Shown here: piece by piece, positions 52,953-64,000 of the stretch
How positions within the stretch are numbered: the first letter of the stretch is position 1
Layout of the letters: each line of letters starts with the position of its first letter
Source of the DNA: Trigonopsis variabilis
Lineage: Eukaryota > Ascomycota > Trigonopsidomycetes > Trigonopsidales > Trigonopsidaceae
Assembly: GCA_003707065.3 (NCBI GenBank)
Contig: PPXM03000002.1
Span: 310,001-374,000, forward strand
Reading direction: 5' to 3'
Length of the DNA stretch: 64,000 nucleotides
Translations under genes and position numbers: made by a program
Notes under the pieces: generated by a model
Database searches by the model: none
Seen by the model: only the letters and a program-made list of their open reading frames with translations
Told to the model about the DNA's origin: nothing

Positions 52953-55307
52953 ATGTCTACGTCTGGACCCTCATCACCGATTGTCGAGAACGATAAGCAA
53001 GGCGAGGATCAAAATCCTACCGTTCCGGTAGACAATGACCAAGAGCAAGGAGTGGAGAGCACAGAAACCCCAGCCGAGGTGAGGCGTGTGTATTTTCAGA
53101 TTGACTAACATCAGGGCGACGATAACGAGGAGTTTGCAGATACTCAAGAATCGTTTGGGGATGATAAGTTTGCAATTCCCGGCAGCTTTACCACTCCTCC
53201 TGCGGAGCCCGAGCCCAAGAAGAAGAGCAAGTCGAAGAAAAAGAAGGGTGGTCTCAAGAGTAAAATTGCTGCTTTTGAAGCTTCAGACTCGGAATCCAAA
53301 AGTCAAGAAGCAACAGAGAAGGAAGAACCTTTAGAGGCTCAGGTCGACCGCGTCACGGAACCCCAAGGCCAAGCAGAACAGTCAACTGGCGATTCGGAAG
53401 TGAAAGAAGAGCTACCAGAAACTGAAACAATCGAAAAAACAGAAATTTACACGGAAACAGAGCAGCCTCCAGAGCCTACCCCGACAGTGGATGTATCGGA
53501 GCCCGCACTAGAGGTCCAGTCAAAAGAAGTCGACGCTGACGCGGTTGACAAAGAACTTGACGAAAAAGAAGATAAAAACGGAGCTGTGCCAGCACAAGAA
53601 CCATCGAGCGCAGACCAATCAAGCAATGAAGCTCCTCCTTTACCGAAACGTCATCGACAGGTCCCTGCTCCACCGCTACCTCCAAGAGAAAAGACTCCAT
53701 TTAGATGGCTACGGAGAAAGTCAACACCGCCTGCAAAGACTGAAAGCGAGCCTGAAGTCTCTGAATCGTCTGATAATTACGAGCTGCTGCAGAATCGTGC
53801 TGCTCTGACTTGTGAAGATGTCGAACGACTGCCCGAGAACGAGAGAGAAAGCGTCAAGGAAGGGCTTGCTGAGCTGCAAGCTCGGTTTGAAAAGATTAAG
53901 GTTGACGAGCTCAGTAAGGAGGACCCTGAGCAGGCTTCTGTTGACTGGCATTACTGGTCTCAAGTCGTCAACGATTATCCGGGAGTAGTCAGAGATAGTC
54001 CAGTTGAGCTAATTCATGCCATTGCCAACGGAATTCCTCCAGTAATCCGTGGAATAGTATGGCAGGTGCAGACGATGTCCAAGAACAAACCTCTCGAAGA
54101 CTTGTATCCTAGTCTTCTGGCACGAACAAGTATTCACGAAAAGGCTATTAAGCGTGATCTTGGACGCACGAGCTTTGCCAAACACGCGAGTCCTGATGCT
54201 TTGTTCAATATCATTAAAGCTTACAGCCTCTATGATCCGGAAGTGGGATATACCCAAGGAATGGCGTTCATTGCTGTGCCATTACTTCTCAATCTCGAAG
54301 AACAGGAGGCTTTCTGTCTATTGGTGGCCTTGATGAAAGATTATAGAATGAGAGACATGTTTGTTACCGACATGCCTGGACTCCATATCAAACTGTACGA
54401 TTATGACCGCTTACTCGAAGATCTCTATCCAAGTCTCCACGTTCATCTTGCCCGTCAAGGCGTCCATTCTTCAATGTATGCGTCACAGTGGTTCCTCACT
54501 TTGTTTGCTTACAAGTTTCCTCTTCAGATCGTCCTGCGTATCTTTGATATTGTTATTTCTGAGGGCCTCGAGGCAATTCTACGCTTTGGAGTTGCGCTAA
54601 TGAAAGCGAATTCCGCAAAGATCTTGATGCTCGAGTTTGACCCCTTGCTGGCTTTCTTAAAAGAGCGACTGTTTGACATCTATCTTGATCAGGAGGGCCA
54701 CTCAAATTTCCAGACCGCAGTTGCAGGCTTATTGAGGACTGTCTCGCATGACAACATGTTCAAAGTCAATGAACTTGTTTCTGACGCCTATAAAGTAAAG
54801 CTTTTCCCTCGCATTCTGGCCAAATACGAAGATGAATATACCGAAATCCACCGCCTCGAAAGGGAGCGGCGCGAGGAAATTGAGGCGTTGAAGGCCATGA
54901 ATGGGTCGTTGACGCTTCAAGTTAGACGATTGGAAGAGAGCTTGGCGACTCTCAATCGAGAACATATAGAGGTGGCAAATGACATGGTCCAAGGCAAGGT
55001 GCGGATTGCTCAACTGGAAGATGAATTAGAAGGAGTACGTGCTGAAAATCAAGAACTGCGTGCGTACAAGGAAGAGAAAGAACAAAATAAAGAAAAGGAA
55101 ATCGAGCCCGGGTTGAAAGAAGAGATGGATCGGTTAATGGCGCGCAATCTCGAAGTGATGGACATGAATCGGAATCTTGAGGATCAATTGGCAGCTGTTG
55201 AACAAGAATTGGCAAACTCAAAGACGGAATTGGCAGGGGTCAGAACAGAGCATGACGGTCTCAAGACCAAATGGAATGATATACGGAACATGTTCTCTTC
55301 GACTTAG
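52953..55307 (+). CDS. TBC-domain Rab GTPase-activating protein (Gyp5/Gyl1-like)
   Basis: Switches off a Rab GTPase by supplying catalytic Arg and Gln fingers. Gyp5 acts on Sec4/Ypt1, so the Rab at 44-45 kb is a plausible partner (inference). Two exons, 52953-53078 and 53115-55307, with a 36-nt intron, give 772 aa. The first 270 residues are disordered, acidic and Lys-rich with a Pro-rich PPLPKRHRQVPAPPLPP segment, a likely SH3 ligand. The TBC domain spans about 345-590: IRGIVWQ, the Arg finger IKRDLGRTSF near 386 and the Gln finger YTQGMAF near 421. A C-terminal coiled coil follows (about 600-765). Gyp5 has the same coiled-coil end. Confidence 0.93.
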
Positions 55308-55507
55308 AGTGGCTCTTGGAAAAAAATATACTGAGAAAAATCATAGTAAGCTAGAAATGTCAAATGGTAGACCCGCCTAAAGTGGTTGCGAGTGTAGCAA
55401 CCAGACGTCACCAAGACTTTTAAACAGTTGATCCCAAAAGTCACAATAAAGAACGTGTAACGGTGAAACGAAGTATTTGATCACTTGCCCGTGTACTGGC
55501 GACAGCA

Positions 55508-58500
55508 ATGCGACTCAAGGAAATCAACCGCTTTTATAAGAGCGGCGAGCTGGTAAGTGATTGCGTGGGATCCATTTCGGTGGCTCTTTTGAGAGAGGCG
55601 GGCATAGATCGGTGAAGAAGAGTTGCGCCACAATATCGTACCGGCGTTATGACATAACGGGGTCTTTCTCGCATTTATTCGAATAAAAGAAGGGTTATTT
55701 GCTAATATTTCTAGCCTCCCAAGCTCGACGCCTTTTTTACGCGGTTACTCGAGTGCAGCCAGTCAGAACTGTGCAATGTCATCGAGTCCTTAGGGCCGTG
55801 GTGGAAATTCGAGACGGTCAATCCGCCTCAATGGCCGAATATTTTGCAGCGTTTTGAGAATTTGTTTATGGAGATTGTCAAGAAATATAAGCTTGACGAT
55901 CCAGGCATGACTCCCAAGGACTCGCTGGACGAACAAGAGGAAAAGCTGGTGGTCACCATTTTGGCATTTGTCTGTATGACTTTTGAAATGACTTCACCTA
56001 AGAATGCTCGGATTCTCAAGAGTGTTAGTTATCTCTACCGAGTACCTAATCTCCCTATTGTCTGGTGCTGTTTGAAATTCCTGGTCAATGTCACCCAACG
56101 ACGGGCTACTGAGTTTGATATACAAAATCAGGGAGAGATTATATCCAACATCCGTCAGTCAGACTTATTAAAGCTTTATACCGAATACCCTGGTCCCTTC
56201 ATAACTCCCAATGAACAGAAATCATCATCGGTATTAGGTGATTTACTTGATAAATCATACGAACCTCCTGAAAACTTTCCCGATATTAAGATTCAATATT
56301 TCACTCCCAATGAACCAGGTACTCCAATAAAAAAGAAAGAAGATACTCACCTATTCTCTCCCGCCCCTCCGAAGACACCTTCAGCCAATACGCCTGGAGG
56401 TGTCCATCCTGAACCAGCTTTAGTGTCGAGGAAGACTTTTGTTCTTCCTGGAAAAGCAGTCAAGGAGACTCCATTGAGTGAATTACTCGACCTAGCATTT
56501 ACCAAACTTCCTTCGGAATACCATTTCGAGGCGCTTGTTAAACTGCGAGCTGCGAAAGCGTTTGTCAAGTCCCCTTCGTCTTACAAAGATCGAGAATACT
56601 TGTCCATGATAAAATGTCTCAGCTTAGGGGTATTGGTTAATTTTGCTTACGTCGGTCATGTGAAGAAGACGTTCCATATCATTAGTACCTTATACGTTGA
56701 GGATCCTCAGGTTGTCAGCAAACTGTGTTCCTTGCTTCATCCTGACCGTCATCTCATTGTCGGTGTCCGGATAGCGGCTTTTGTCTGTCTATTCTGCTTA
56801 GGCAGAGATAAGAATAGAGAAAATGATATTCTAGGAGCCCTGAATGTTAACATGAATCACGGCATACTGTTTTATATTCTTCGAGATATCGTTGATGCTC
56901 ACGTCCATCCGCATGATGGTATCAATGATCAATATGCAGTCATGGTTCTTGAATTCACCCAATCCTTGGCTAATCCGCATACCAGCCAACTGATGGTCAA
57001 CGCTGGCATATTTACAATCCTTCTCGACCTTATCAAATCTCCCGTGTCCCCGACAAAGGCCATGTGTAAGGCCACGTTATTGTTGGACCATTTGGTTAAT
57101 GAAGTGTCTGGAGCTTTAAATACTTTGGTGGAAATAAGTGGAGTGCATACGATTCTCGAGCTAATCTGTTCTTTTGTGAACAAAGCCATCTCGGAACCTC
57201 TACCAGATTTGAGCAAGGATGTGTTTGAAACTCCTGAATTCAAGCTGCCTTATCTTAATATTCAATACCTTCGGCGACTATTAAGGTTTATTCTGAGAAT
57301 TTTACATACCAATGGTATATCTGATAACCTTCGAAACATCATGGATTCACCTTTCTTGAGAGCCTTACACTCGATCATTGAGAACTATAATATTTTTGGA
57401 GGCAAAGTCACGGCAAACGCTCTAAACATCATCTCTGCATTTATACACAATGAGCCCACCTCTTATGGAATTATTCATGAAGCTAAGCTGACCGAGCTGA
57501 TTATTCGACAAGTGCCTGATTTTATCAAATCTGGCTGTATCGATTTATTTTTGGCGCTTCCCGACTTCTTTGATGCAATCTGTCTTAACGCTGCCGGAAT
57601 GGGTCTACTGTTGGAGTCTGATTCTTTAGACCAGCTTGCTAGTGTCTTTACCAACCGCCAGGTCGCTACTTATTTGATGAATTCGCATGCTTCTGAGCAT
57701 CTGGGATCTAATTTCAATGAATTGTATCGTCACCATACTCCTTTAAAAGAAAGAATCCTCGAAGTCGTCGATGGGATGGTCGACCAAGTCGTTACCCTCG
57801 CCAGCCGAGTAAGCGGTATTTCATTTTATCAATATTCCAGTGAGAATGAGTTCTCAGTCAGTCTAAGAGATGACCTTAAAAACCGTCCTATTGAGTCTGT
57901 AATGGTCAGCAATACGATGGAGTTTCTTGAGCCTTTCTTTTCTAACTTTTCTGCTCGGAATATTCAGTTCAGCCCCAAGGTATTACTGAAATTATACACC
58001 GTTGCATTTAATAATGACTGCCATGGAAGTGTATTATCAAAGAAGCGGCTCTTTGCTATGAGATCGACGTTTAAACAGATCTGCGCAAACCACGCTGCGG
58101 ACATAGTAAAATGTTCTTTCGAAATGCTTGACGAAAAGCTTGAAGACATAGTGGCCTTATTAAATTGGAATGACTCCAATATCACTTATTTTGAACACCT
58201 GATAAAGTACGCTCCTATTGAACAGTCGACGAGTGCTATCCTCACTTCCCTTGTCCAAATAAGACGTCTTATCATACTCATTTGCGATACCGTCAACTCT
58301 CTGCCTGCATTAGAACCTTTCTCAGTTTCGTCTACTAACGATTGGGTCGATATGATGTCGTATCCTGGCCTCGACAATTTAATCTCAAAGGTCGGACAGC
58401 TTACGAGGTGCGCCATCTACGAGCAATGTGTTTTTACTCGAACCGTTGATACGGAGACCCGCAAGAGTATCCAAGAGATTATCAATCATCTTGATAGCGC

Positions 58501-61500
58501 AGTCTGGCCGGAGCCTAAAAGAGCTGACTTTGACAACATCTACCTGACGAACTTTATTTTGACTTTTACTGCTGATTCCACAGGGGAGTTTCTGTATACT
58601 CTTGGAAGGGTCTTGGTATCTTATTCGAGCCCGGCTATTGAAGCATCCTCGTTCCGCTTGCTCGAGTGTATTGCGAAATGTCTTGTGTCCGATTTTAAAT
58701 GGCCTCGAGTCTGTAAGTCGATGATCTATGACAAAATTACTAACGCATTAAATAGGGACTGGGAGATCTAGACTCGATCGGCTAAATTACGAGCATAGCG
58801 TGTTGGAAATGCACCAAAGCTTATTACTTGAGGCGCGATGTAAGTCTCATAACACACCACTATTCAACGGTATGCTAACTTTCAGCCCATGAGACTCGTT
58901 CTGTCCAGACAGGAATGCTTGCCTTCTATATTTCCACTGGTGGTCTAGATATGATTCGCAAATTTATCGACGTTTACTGGGGTCTCTTGACATCCGATGA
59001 AGTTATGTTCACTAACGAAGAAGGATCAGAGTACCAGGTGATCGAGCATAACCTCGAGGTGATATTCTCATTTATCACGTCCGCGATAACACCGTCTAAT
59101 ATAACGTCGTCTCGCTACTCAAAGCCCATTGAGACTTGTTTAACTCCCTTCCGGGGACCATTCGGTGGATACTTTATTCATTCACTGTTGACCAAGTTGG
59201 AAGATACGTTCATTCCTCCTGCCATCACGATCTTCTTGCAGTTTTGCGACACAGCTGCACCAACTCATGCTGGCAAAATCTTGGGATCGGTACTAGAGAC
59301 TTTAACACGGGTAATGCAAAACTCATCCCCGTCAAGTCATGATCTCTCTAACAACCGCCACGACGCTCGATTCGTCCCAATTGAGTGGCAGTTGATGACC
59401 AGTTCCACTGAAGCTAGAATTAAAGGAATTGAGAAGTTAAGCTATGACTTTCATGAGGTCACTTTATTTCAGCATGACCCCTCCTTTGCCATATACTCAT
59501 CTGCCGTCCTTCCACCTCCTGAAAATGATGATGGGAAGCCGTTCAAGTTTCTAAAGCGCCTTGAAGACAACCTTTCTACAAATCTTCCTAATAATTTACT
59601 CGTTTTGGTCGATAGATATCGCGAAGGAGTGTCCATAGGTGCAATAGCAGATTTTGCAGCCTTGAGTCTTATGTTCCTAGTCGAACATGAAATTCAACCT
59701 AGTATGTCCATTTTAGAGACTCTCAGGATGCTATTCGACAGTTGTCTAATTGATGTCAAACTGTTGAGAGATCTAGAGGATGACGAAAAGAAAACCATAG
59801 TTGCTCAATGTGCAGCAATTGCTCACATCGTTTCCAGTATTATGATGAAAAAAGAAATATATGGGTACGTCAAGCCTTTTTACCCGCATCTAGTGAATCA
59901 GTGGGATAATATCTTTGAAGTTGTGATGGCGATTCATGAGCTCCCTGAAAGCCACAACTATATGATATTTCTAGAAGCTATTCTAGTGGAGACTCTGGTT
60001 GATTTTAGAATGGGATTCGCTGCCCCTGGTATTGATAATATTCTTGGATCAAGTCAGTTGAATTATCGGTATTCAGACAGAACTCGAGAATCGATGAATG
60101 ATATTCTAGTTCTACCAGACAGCAAAAAGAAACTTGCCATTGAAAAGCTGTCCCAGATCGACTTTTCTAATTCTCAGCGACTTTTTGCCATTGGCCGTTT
60201 GTTGACCTATTTATCAAGAGAAGGATGGGTCTCAAAGCTGATGTGGTCTACGGGGCTCACAAAGAACTTTGTTGCCGCGATCTTTGCCAATATGTCATCC
60301 GAAAGAGGAGATGATCTATTGATTGGACCTACGCTTTTGCGCAACATGATTGATAGCTCAGGTGGTATACTGAAGAAAGTATTCAAGAAGGAAATTGCGT
60401 CTCTTTTCACTGCATCCAATAATGAATCGCAGTCACTGACTCGATTCACAAAGAACGCAGAGTATTTACTCGTTAGGGACCCTCACCTTGCTATTGAGAC
60501 AATTTCCGAAGAATGCATGCTGAACGATGACGGCGGAGAATTGACTATATGGCATAAGAGCAAGCTTGATCGATTGGGGGACAAGACATATGACGAGACA
60601 GTGTTCGGTATCGAACCAGAAAAAGATGAAGATAAAGCTCTTGACTCATCTTCCACATCGCACATTCGTCCAATTGTTCAATTCTGCGTTGAAAACGTCT
60701 TCAAATATTCTAACTTCTATGACTATGAAACCCTAAAGCCCGAGGAAAATGAAACTGATACTCCGAACAGAAAGGATTTTCCTTTTGAAGAGCATCCAAA
60801 CTACACAAATCTGGTTTATTCTCTTCAGATATTACTAGAACTCACTTCTTCCTATCCTGCCTTCAAGCTAAAGCTCGTATCTACAGAAGACGTCCAAATT
60901 ACCCCGGCTACGCCTCGACAAAGATCCAAGTTGCTCTCTTATATTTTCAAGCTGATCTTGAGTTACCCCAATAACTGGGATAACAAGCTTCTTTTCCGAA
61001 AACGAGAATGTATCTGTGATCTTTGTGTGGGCCTACTAGTCTCCATGGTTGGACCTACAACTCTGGATGATTTCTCAAAGGTGAGTGATGAGCAGGTTTT
61101 TGTCCAAAAGATGGTTGGGGATGCAATTATTCGACAGATTCGAGAAGTCGCTTTGATCCAGGATCTAGAGCTTCGCTATAACCATATTCGGACACTTTGT
61201 ACCGTTTTGACCTCAATTATAAATCTTGTTCATCCATATTACGTTTATGGCAACTCTCTTGACCATATGAGGGCATCGCAGGTTGGCGAGTACAAGAGCT
61301 CGTTTATTCGGGTGCTGCTCGATAAGAATATCCTTGGCAGCTTGACCTCGGCTATAAACGATCTATCAATGTCGATATCGACTGCCCCCAATATGATCAA
61401 GTCGTTCCTCAGATTTTATTCCAAGATTGTTGAAGAGGCCAACTCATTAAGTGAAAGGACTGAGAGCGAATCATCTGACGAACACGCATCACAAGATTCC

Positions 61501-64000
61501 TATGTTCCTTCGGGAGCGGAAACTCCAGACGTGGTCCGTAACTCCACTTTGGCTATGTACGACGTTGACGACGGATACGATGAAGCATACTACGACGAGG
61601 AAGGATATGAAGAAGGCTACGAAGAGGATTATGAACAAGATTACAGTGAACCCTACGAGGACGACTATGATGAAGATGAGGATTACGAAGATAATTACGA
61701 AGACGATGAGTACGTCGAAGGGTACGATGAAGAAGAAGATGAGGACGAAGACGAAGATGAAGATGAGGAAATTGAAGATCAGATAGACGATGAGGCCTTT
61801 TCGGATTATCAATTCTTTGAGGAGCCTTACCCTTCGTATCTAGAGGAAGCGTCAGGTGACGATGATGCTAGCATGGCCGATCAGGATGAAATGCCAATGG
61901 TAAGTTGGAAAATATGTAATCGTTGCTAATGTTAGGTTGAGCTTCTTGTCGATCCATCTCCTGGGGGAGACCAGGCTTTTGACCCATGGGCTGAAATGCG
62001 CTTGGAATCACCCTACGGCCGTCATTATGAGGAGGACGACGGATCCACGGAAGACACTACGTCAGATGCTTTGGTCTTTGAAGAAATTGCTGAACCTCAT
62101 GGAGCGGTGGTCTTAGATATCGATGAAGGTCGGTATATTACTCGACCTGGTGGTCGCCGTCCCGCTATCTCATCCCGGCGGCTTTCGCGTACTCTCTTGG
62201 AGCCTTTGTTCTCAAGTAACGATGCCTATGGCTTGTTGAATGGGTTTTTCGATTCCCAGGGTCCTCCAGGGAGTCACCAACGGGTCCGTGCGCTATTAGA
62301 GCGTATTCAGCGGCGCCCGCGTGCCCTTCGCCCTCAAATAGTCGTATCTATGTATGACACTGCCTCTAATGGTGTCTTCCTTCGAGATTTCGCAAAATAC
62401 TGGACCCTGTTGACTGCTCATAACCGCATTTCTCTCATTGCTGAATACGCATTCTTCAAAATGTATCCCAGACTGCGGGAAGTTGATACCAAATTGAAGG
62501 CGATTGAGGCTGCCATTGTTCCCCAACGAGCTCCTGAATCGCCAATTGAGGAAGTTCCTGATGCAGAGAGGTCTTACATTCAAATTGGCTCCGATACTGT
62601 GGATGTCACAGGACTTGATATCGATCTTACTTTCTTCCAAGCTATTCCTGACCATATGCGTGCTGAGGTGTTGGCTCAATATATTCAGCAAACAAGAGCC
62701 GAGGCACGAGCTACTGGTGAGCGAATCCGAGCAGCTTCTGATGAATATTTGGATTCTCTTCCGCAGGCTGTTCGCCGCGGCGTGGTCCGACAGGAGCGTG
62801 GCGATGATTTCAACCTTGACACGTTCCTGACATCTTTACCCTCGGATGTTCGGGCCTCAGTGATGGACGAATGGGATGGACAACGGGAACCAAATGTCCG
62901 CGAGAGCCGTCCGTTGAGGCAACATTTACTTGCTCAATTGAACTTAGTCAAGGATGAGCCCGAAGAGCAGCCTGCGCCCATTGGACGGAAAAGAGGTGAA
63001 CTGGTTGATGCCGTTGGCCTTGCTGCATTGGTTCGTGCGTTATATTTTGCTCAAACTCCTGGAGCGAATGACTTATTACATGCAGCTCTTGTGGCATTGG
63101 GAGAGCAAAAGAAAACACGACTCGATATCATATGCTTATTGCTATCGCTCCTTGTCGACGGCAGCTCTGATGAGAACCAAGTTCAGCATGGCTTTGCCTA
63201 TTTGAACGGTAAAGCGCGAGCAAAGAAGCGATTGGACGTTTCCTTGGCACCTCCTGGTGTGGTCACTGAACAACTACTGTCAGCTTTGGATGAAGTCTTA
63301 CACCCTGATGGACACACTGCTAGCTTATTCTCTGGTCCCCAAGAATTGCTGATTGGAATTAGAAAGAAGAGACGAAAGGAATCGCGGTTTTTGATTGACG
63401 ATATTATTTCGCTTTTAGAACGGCCCGTTATTCGCAGCAGTTCCTCATGCATGGGTCTCTTGTCTGAAGTTCTTGAAGAGGCTGCTCGTCAATCTGTCCG
63501 TGGTGAAGTGAAGATTGCGGACAACAACTTGAAGCTGCTGACTGGTATCTTGACTGCAAATGAATGCAATACCCGCACCTTTAGTAAAACTTTGGCTACC
63601 TTGCAGGCCTTGGGACGGCTTTCAGGAGCCTTGGAAGTGTTTGTGGGACACTTGATTCGAAGTGCTAGTGATCTAGCGGTGCGATTGGCTAAAGATCTCA
63701 ACAAGTTGGAGACTGTTATCAGAAACGCCACCAATGGGTCTGACGTCCAAGGAACAGCTCTGCGATCATTTTCAGCGGGTCGAAGCGATCAGGCGAAGTT
63801 CTTGAGAGTGCTCACTGCGCTCGATTATCTCTACCTGAGCGCTGTGCATAATAATCAAGCAAAGGAGCCGCTATTTGGTGTTGAAAAGAAGGTCGCCTTG
63901 GCGCCGCTATGGGATGCTCTAGGAGGATGTTTAGATGCTATTCTGGACCGACCAGACATGAGCCACGTTGCGTCAGTTTTGCTTCCCGCCATTGAGTCAT
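55508..64000 (+). CDS. TOM1: HECT ubiquitin ligase Tom1/HUWE1 type (partial, C-terminus off the right edge)
   Basis: Giant E3 ligase for excess histones, ribosomal proteins and others. Exons 55508-55552, 55715-58712, 58756-58839, 58886-61899 and 61936-64000 give 2,735 codons without a stop. The HECT domain lies beyond the window. The start MRLKEINRFYKSGEL and TVNPPQWPN match the Tom1 armadillo-like N-terminus (DUF908), and LGLDMIRKFIDVYWG-like blocks mark DUF913. An extreme Asp/Glu/Tyr-rich acidic tract at about 61560-61790 is typical of Tom1 histone-binding regions. The DUF4414/UBM part follows: FLQAIPDHMRAEVLAQYI, SLPQAVRRGV and SLPSDVRASVM. Introns 2-4 are 36-46 nt; intron 1 is 162 nt. Confidence 0.95.

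Noticed and set aside
61489-61812. Minus-strand frame of almost pure Ile/Val/Phe opposite the acidic tract of TOM1
   Set aside because: It is the antisense shadow of GAA/GAT-rich codons, not a membrane protein gene.

Overview
The window is a gene-dense stretch of nuclear DNA from a fungus, most likely an ascomycete. The evidence is a DASH kinetochore subunit (Dad4), a fungal cysteine-repeat metallothionein, an AP-1/Pap1-type bZIP, Nca2, Brl1/Brr6, and many very short introns. Most introns are 32-46 nt and run GTNNGN...CTAAC/CTAAT...AG. A Taphrinomycotina-like early-branching ascomycete would fit, but that placement is inference. I count 34 protein-coding genes and see no rRNA, tRNA, CRISPR array or recognisable transposon or virus relic. 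Exon joins were worked out by hand from reading frame, donor, branch and acceptor motifs, and family conservation.

Left part (1-17.4 kb): mostly housekeeping genes. They are VNX1 (cut by the left edge), GGPP synthase, proteasome ATPase Rpt6, an alpha/beta hydrolase flanked by a 93-bp inverted repeat, the PLP-homeostasis protein, an anoctamin, a small mitochondrial protein, AP-2 alpha, an NADP-type SDR and a 12-cysteine metallothionein.

Middle (17.4-27 kb): the accessory-looking part. Four tandem genes on the + strand (18014-21246) encode small secreted proteins sharing one six-cysteine signature that I cannot match to a named family. A gene-poor 1.8 kb follows, then two ERG25 (C-4 sterol methyl oxidase) paralogues with DAD4 between them, and a four-exon PMP3-family proteolipid gene with a cluster of ACGT sites upstream.

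Right part (27-64 kb): compact housekeeping genes. They are an unknown protein, GCV2, Lunapark, an SRPK kinase, a GRIP golgin, MPP10, NCA2, a Sec4/Ypt2-type Rab, BRL1, pterin carbinolamine dehydratase, a bZIP factor, ARP5, mitochondrial nuclease NUC1, frataxin, a TBC Rab-GAP and the N-terminal 2,735 codons of a TOM1/HUWE1 HECT ligase cut by the right edge. Themes are secretory traffic (AP-2, golgin, Rab, TBC, Lunapark), mitochondria (GCV2, NCA2, NUC1, frataxin) and sterol/isoprenoid metabolism (GGPPS and two ERG25). They are scattered and not operon-like.

The strongest leads are the secreted six-cysteine family, the hairpin in the Lunapark intron, the extremely short introns, the inverted repeat around the hydrolase, a perfect 17-bp-arm palindrome at 26.6 kb, and a few unexplained coding-like fragments.
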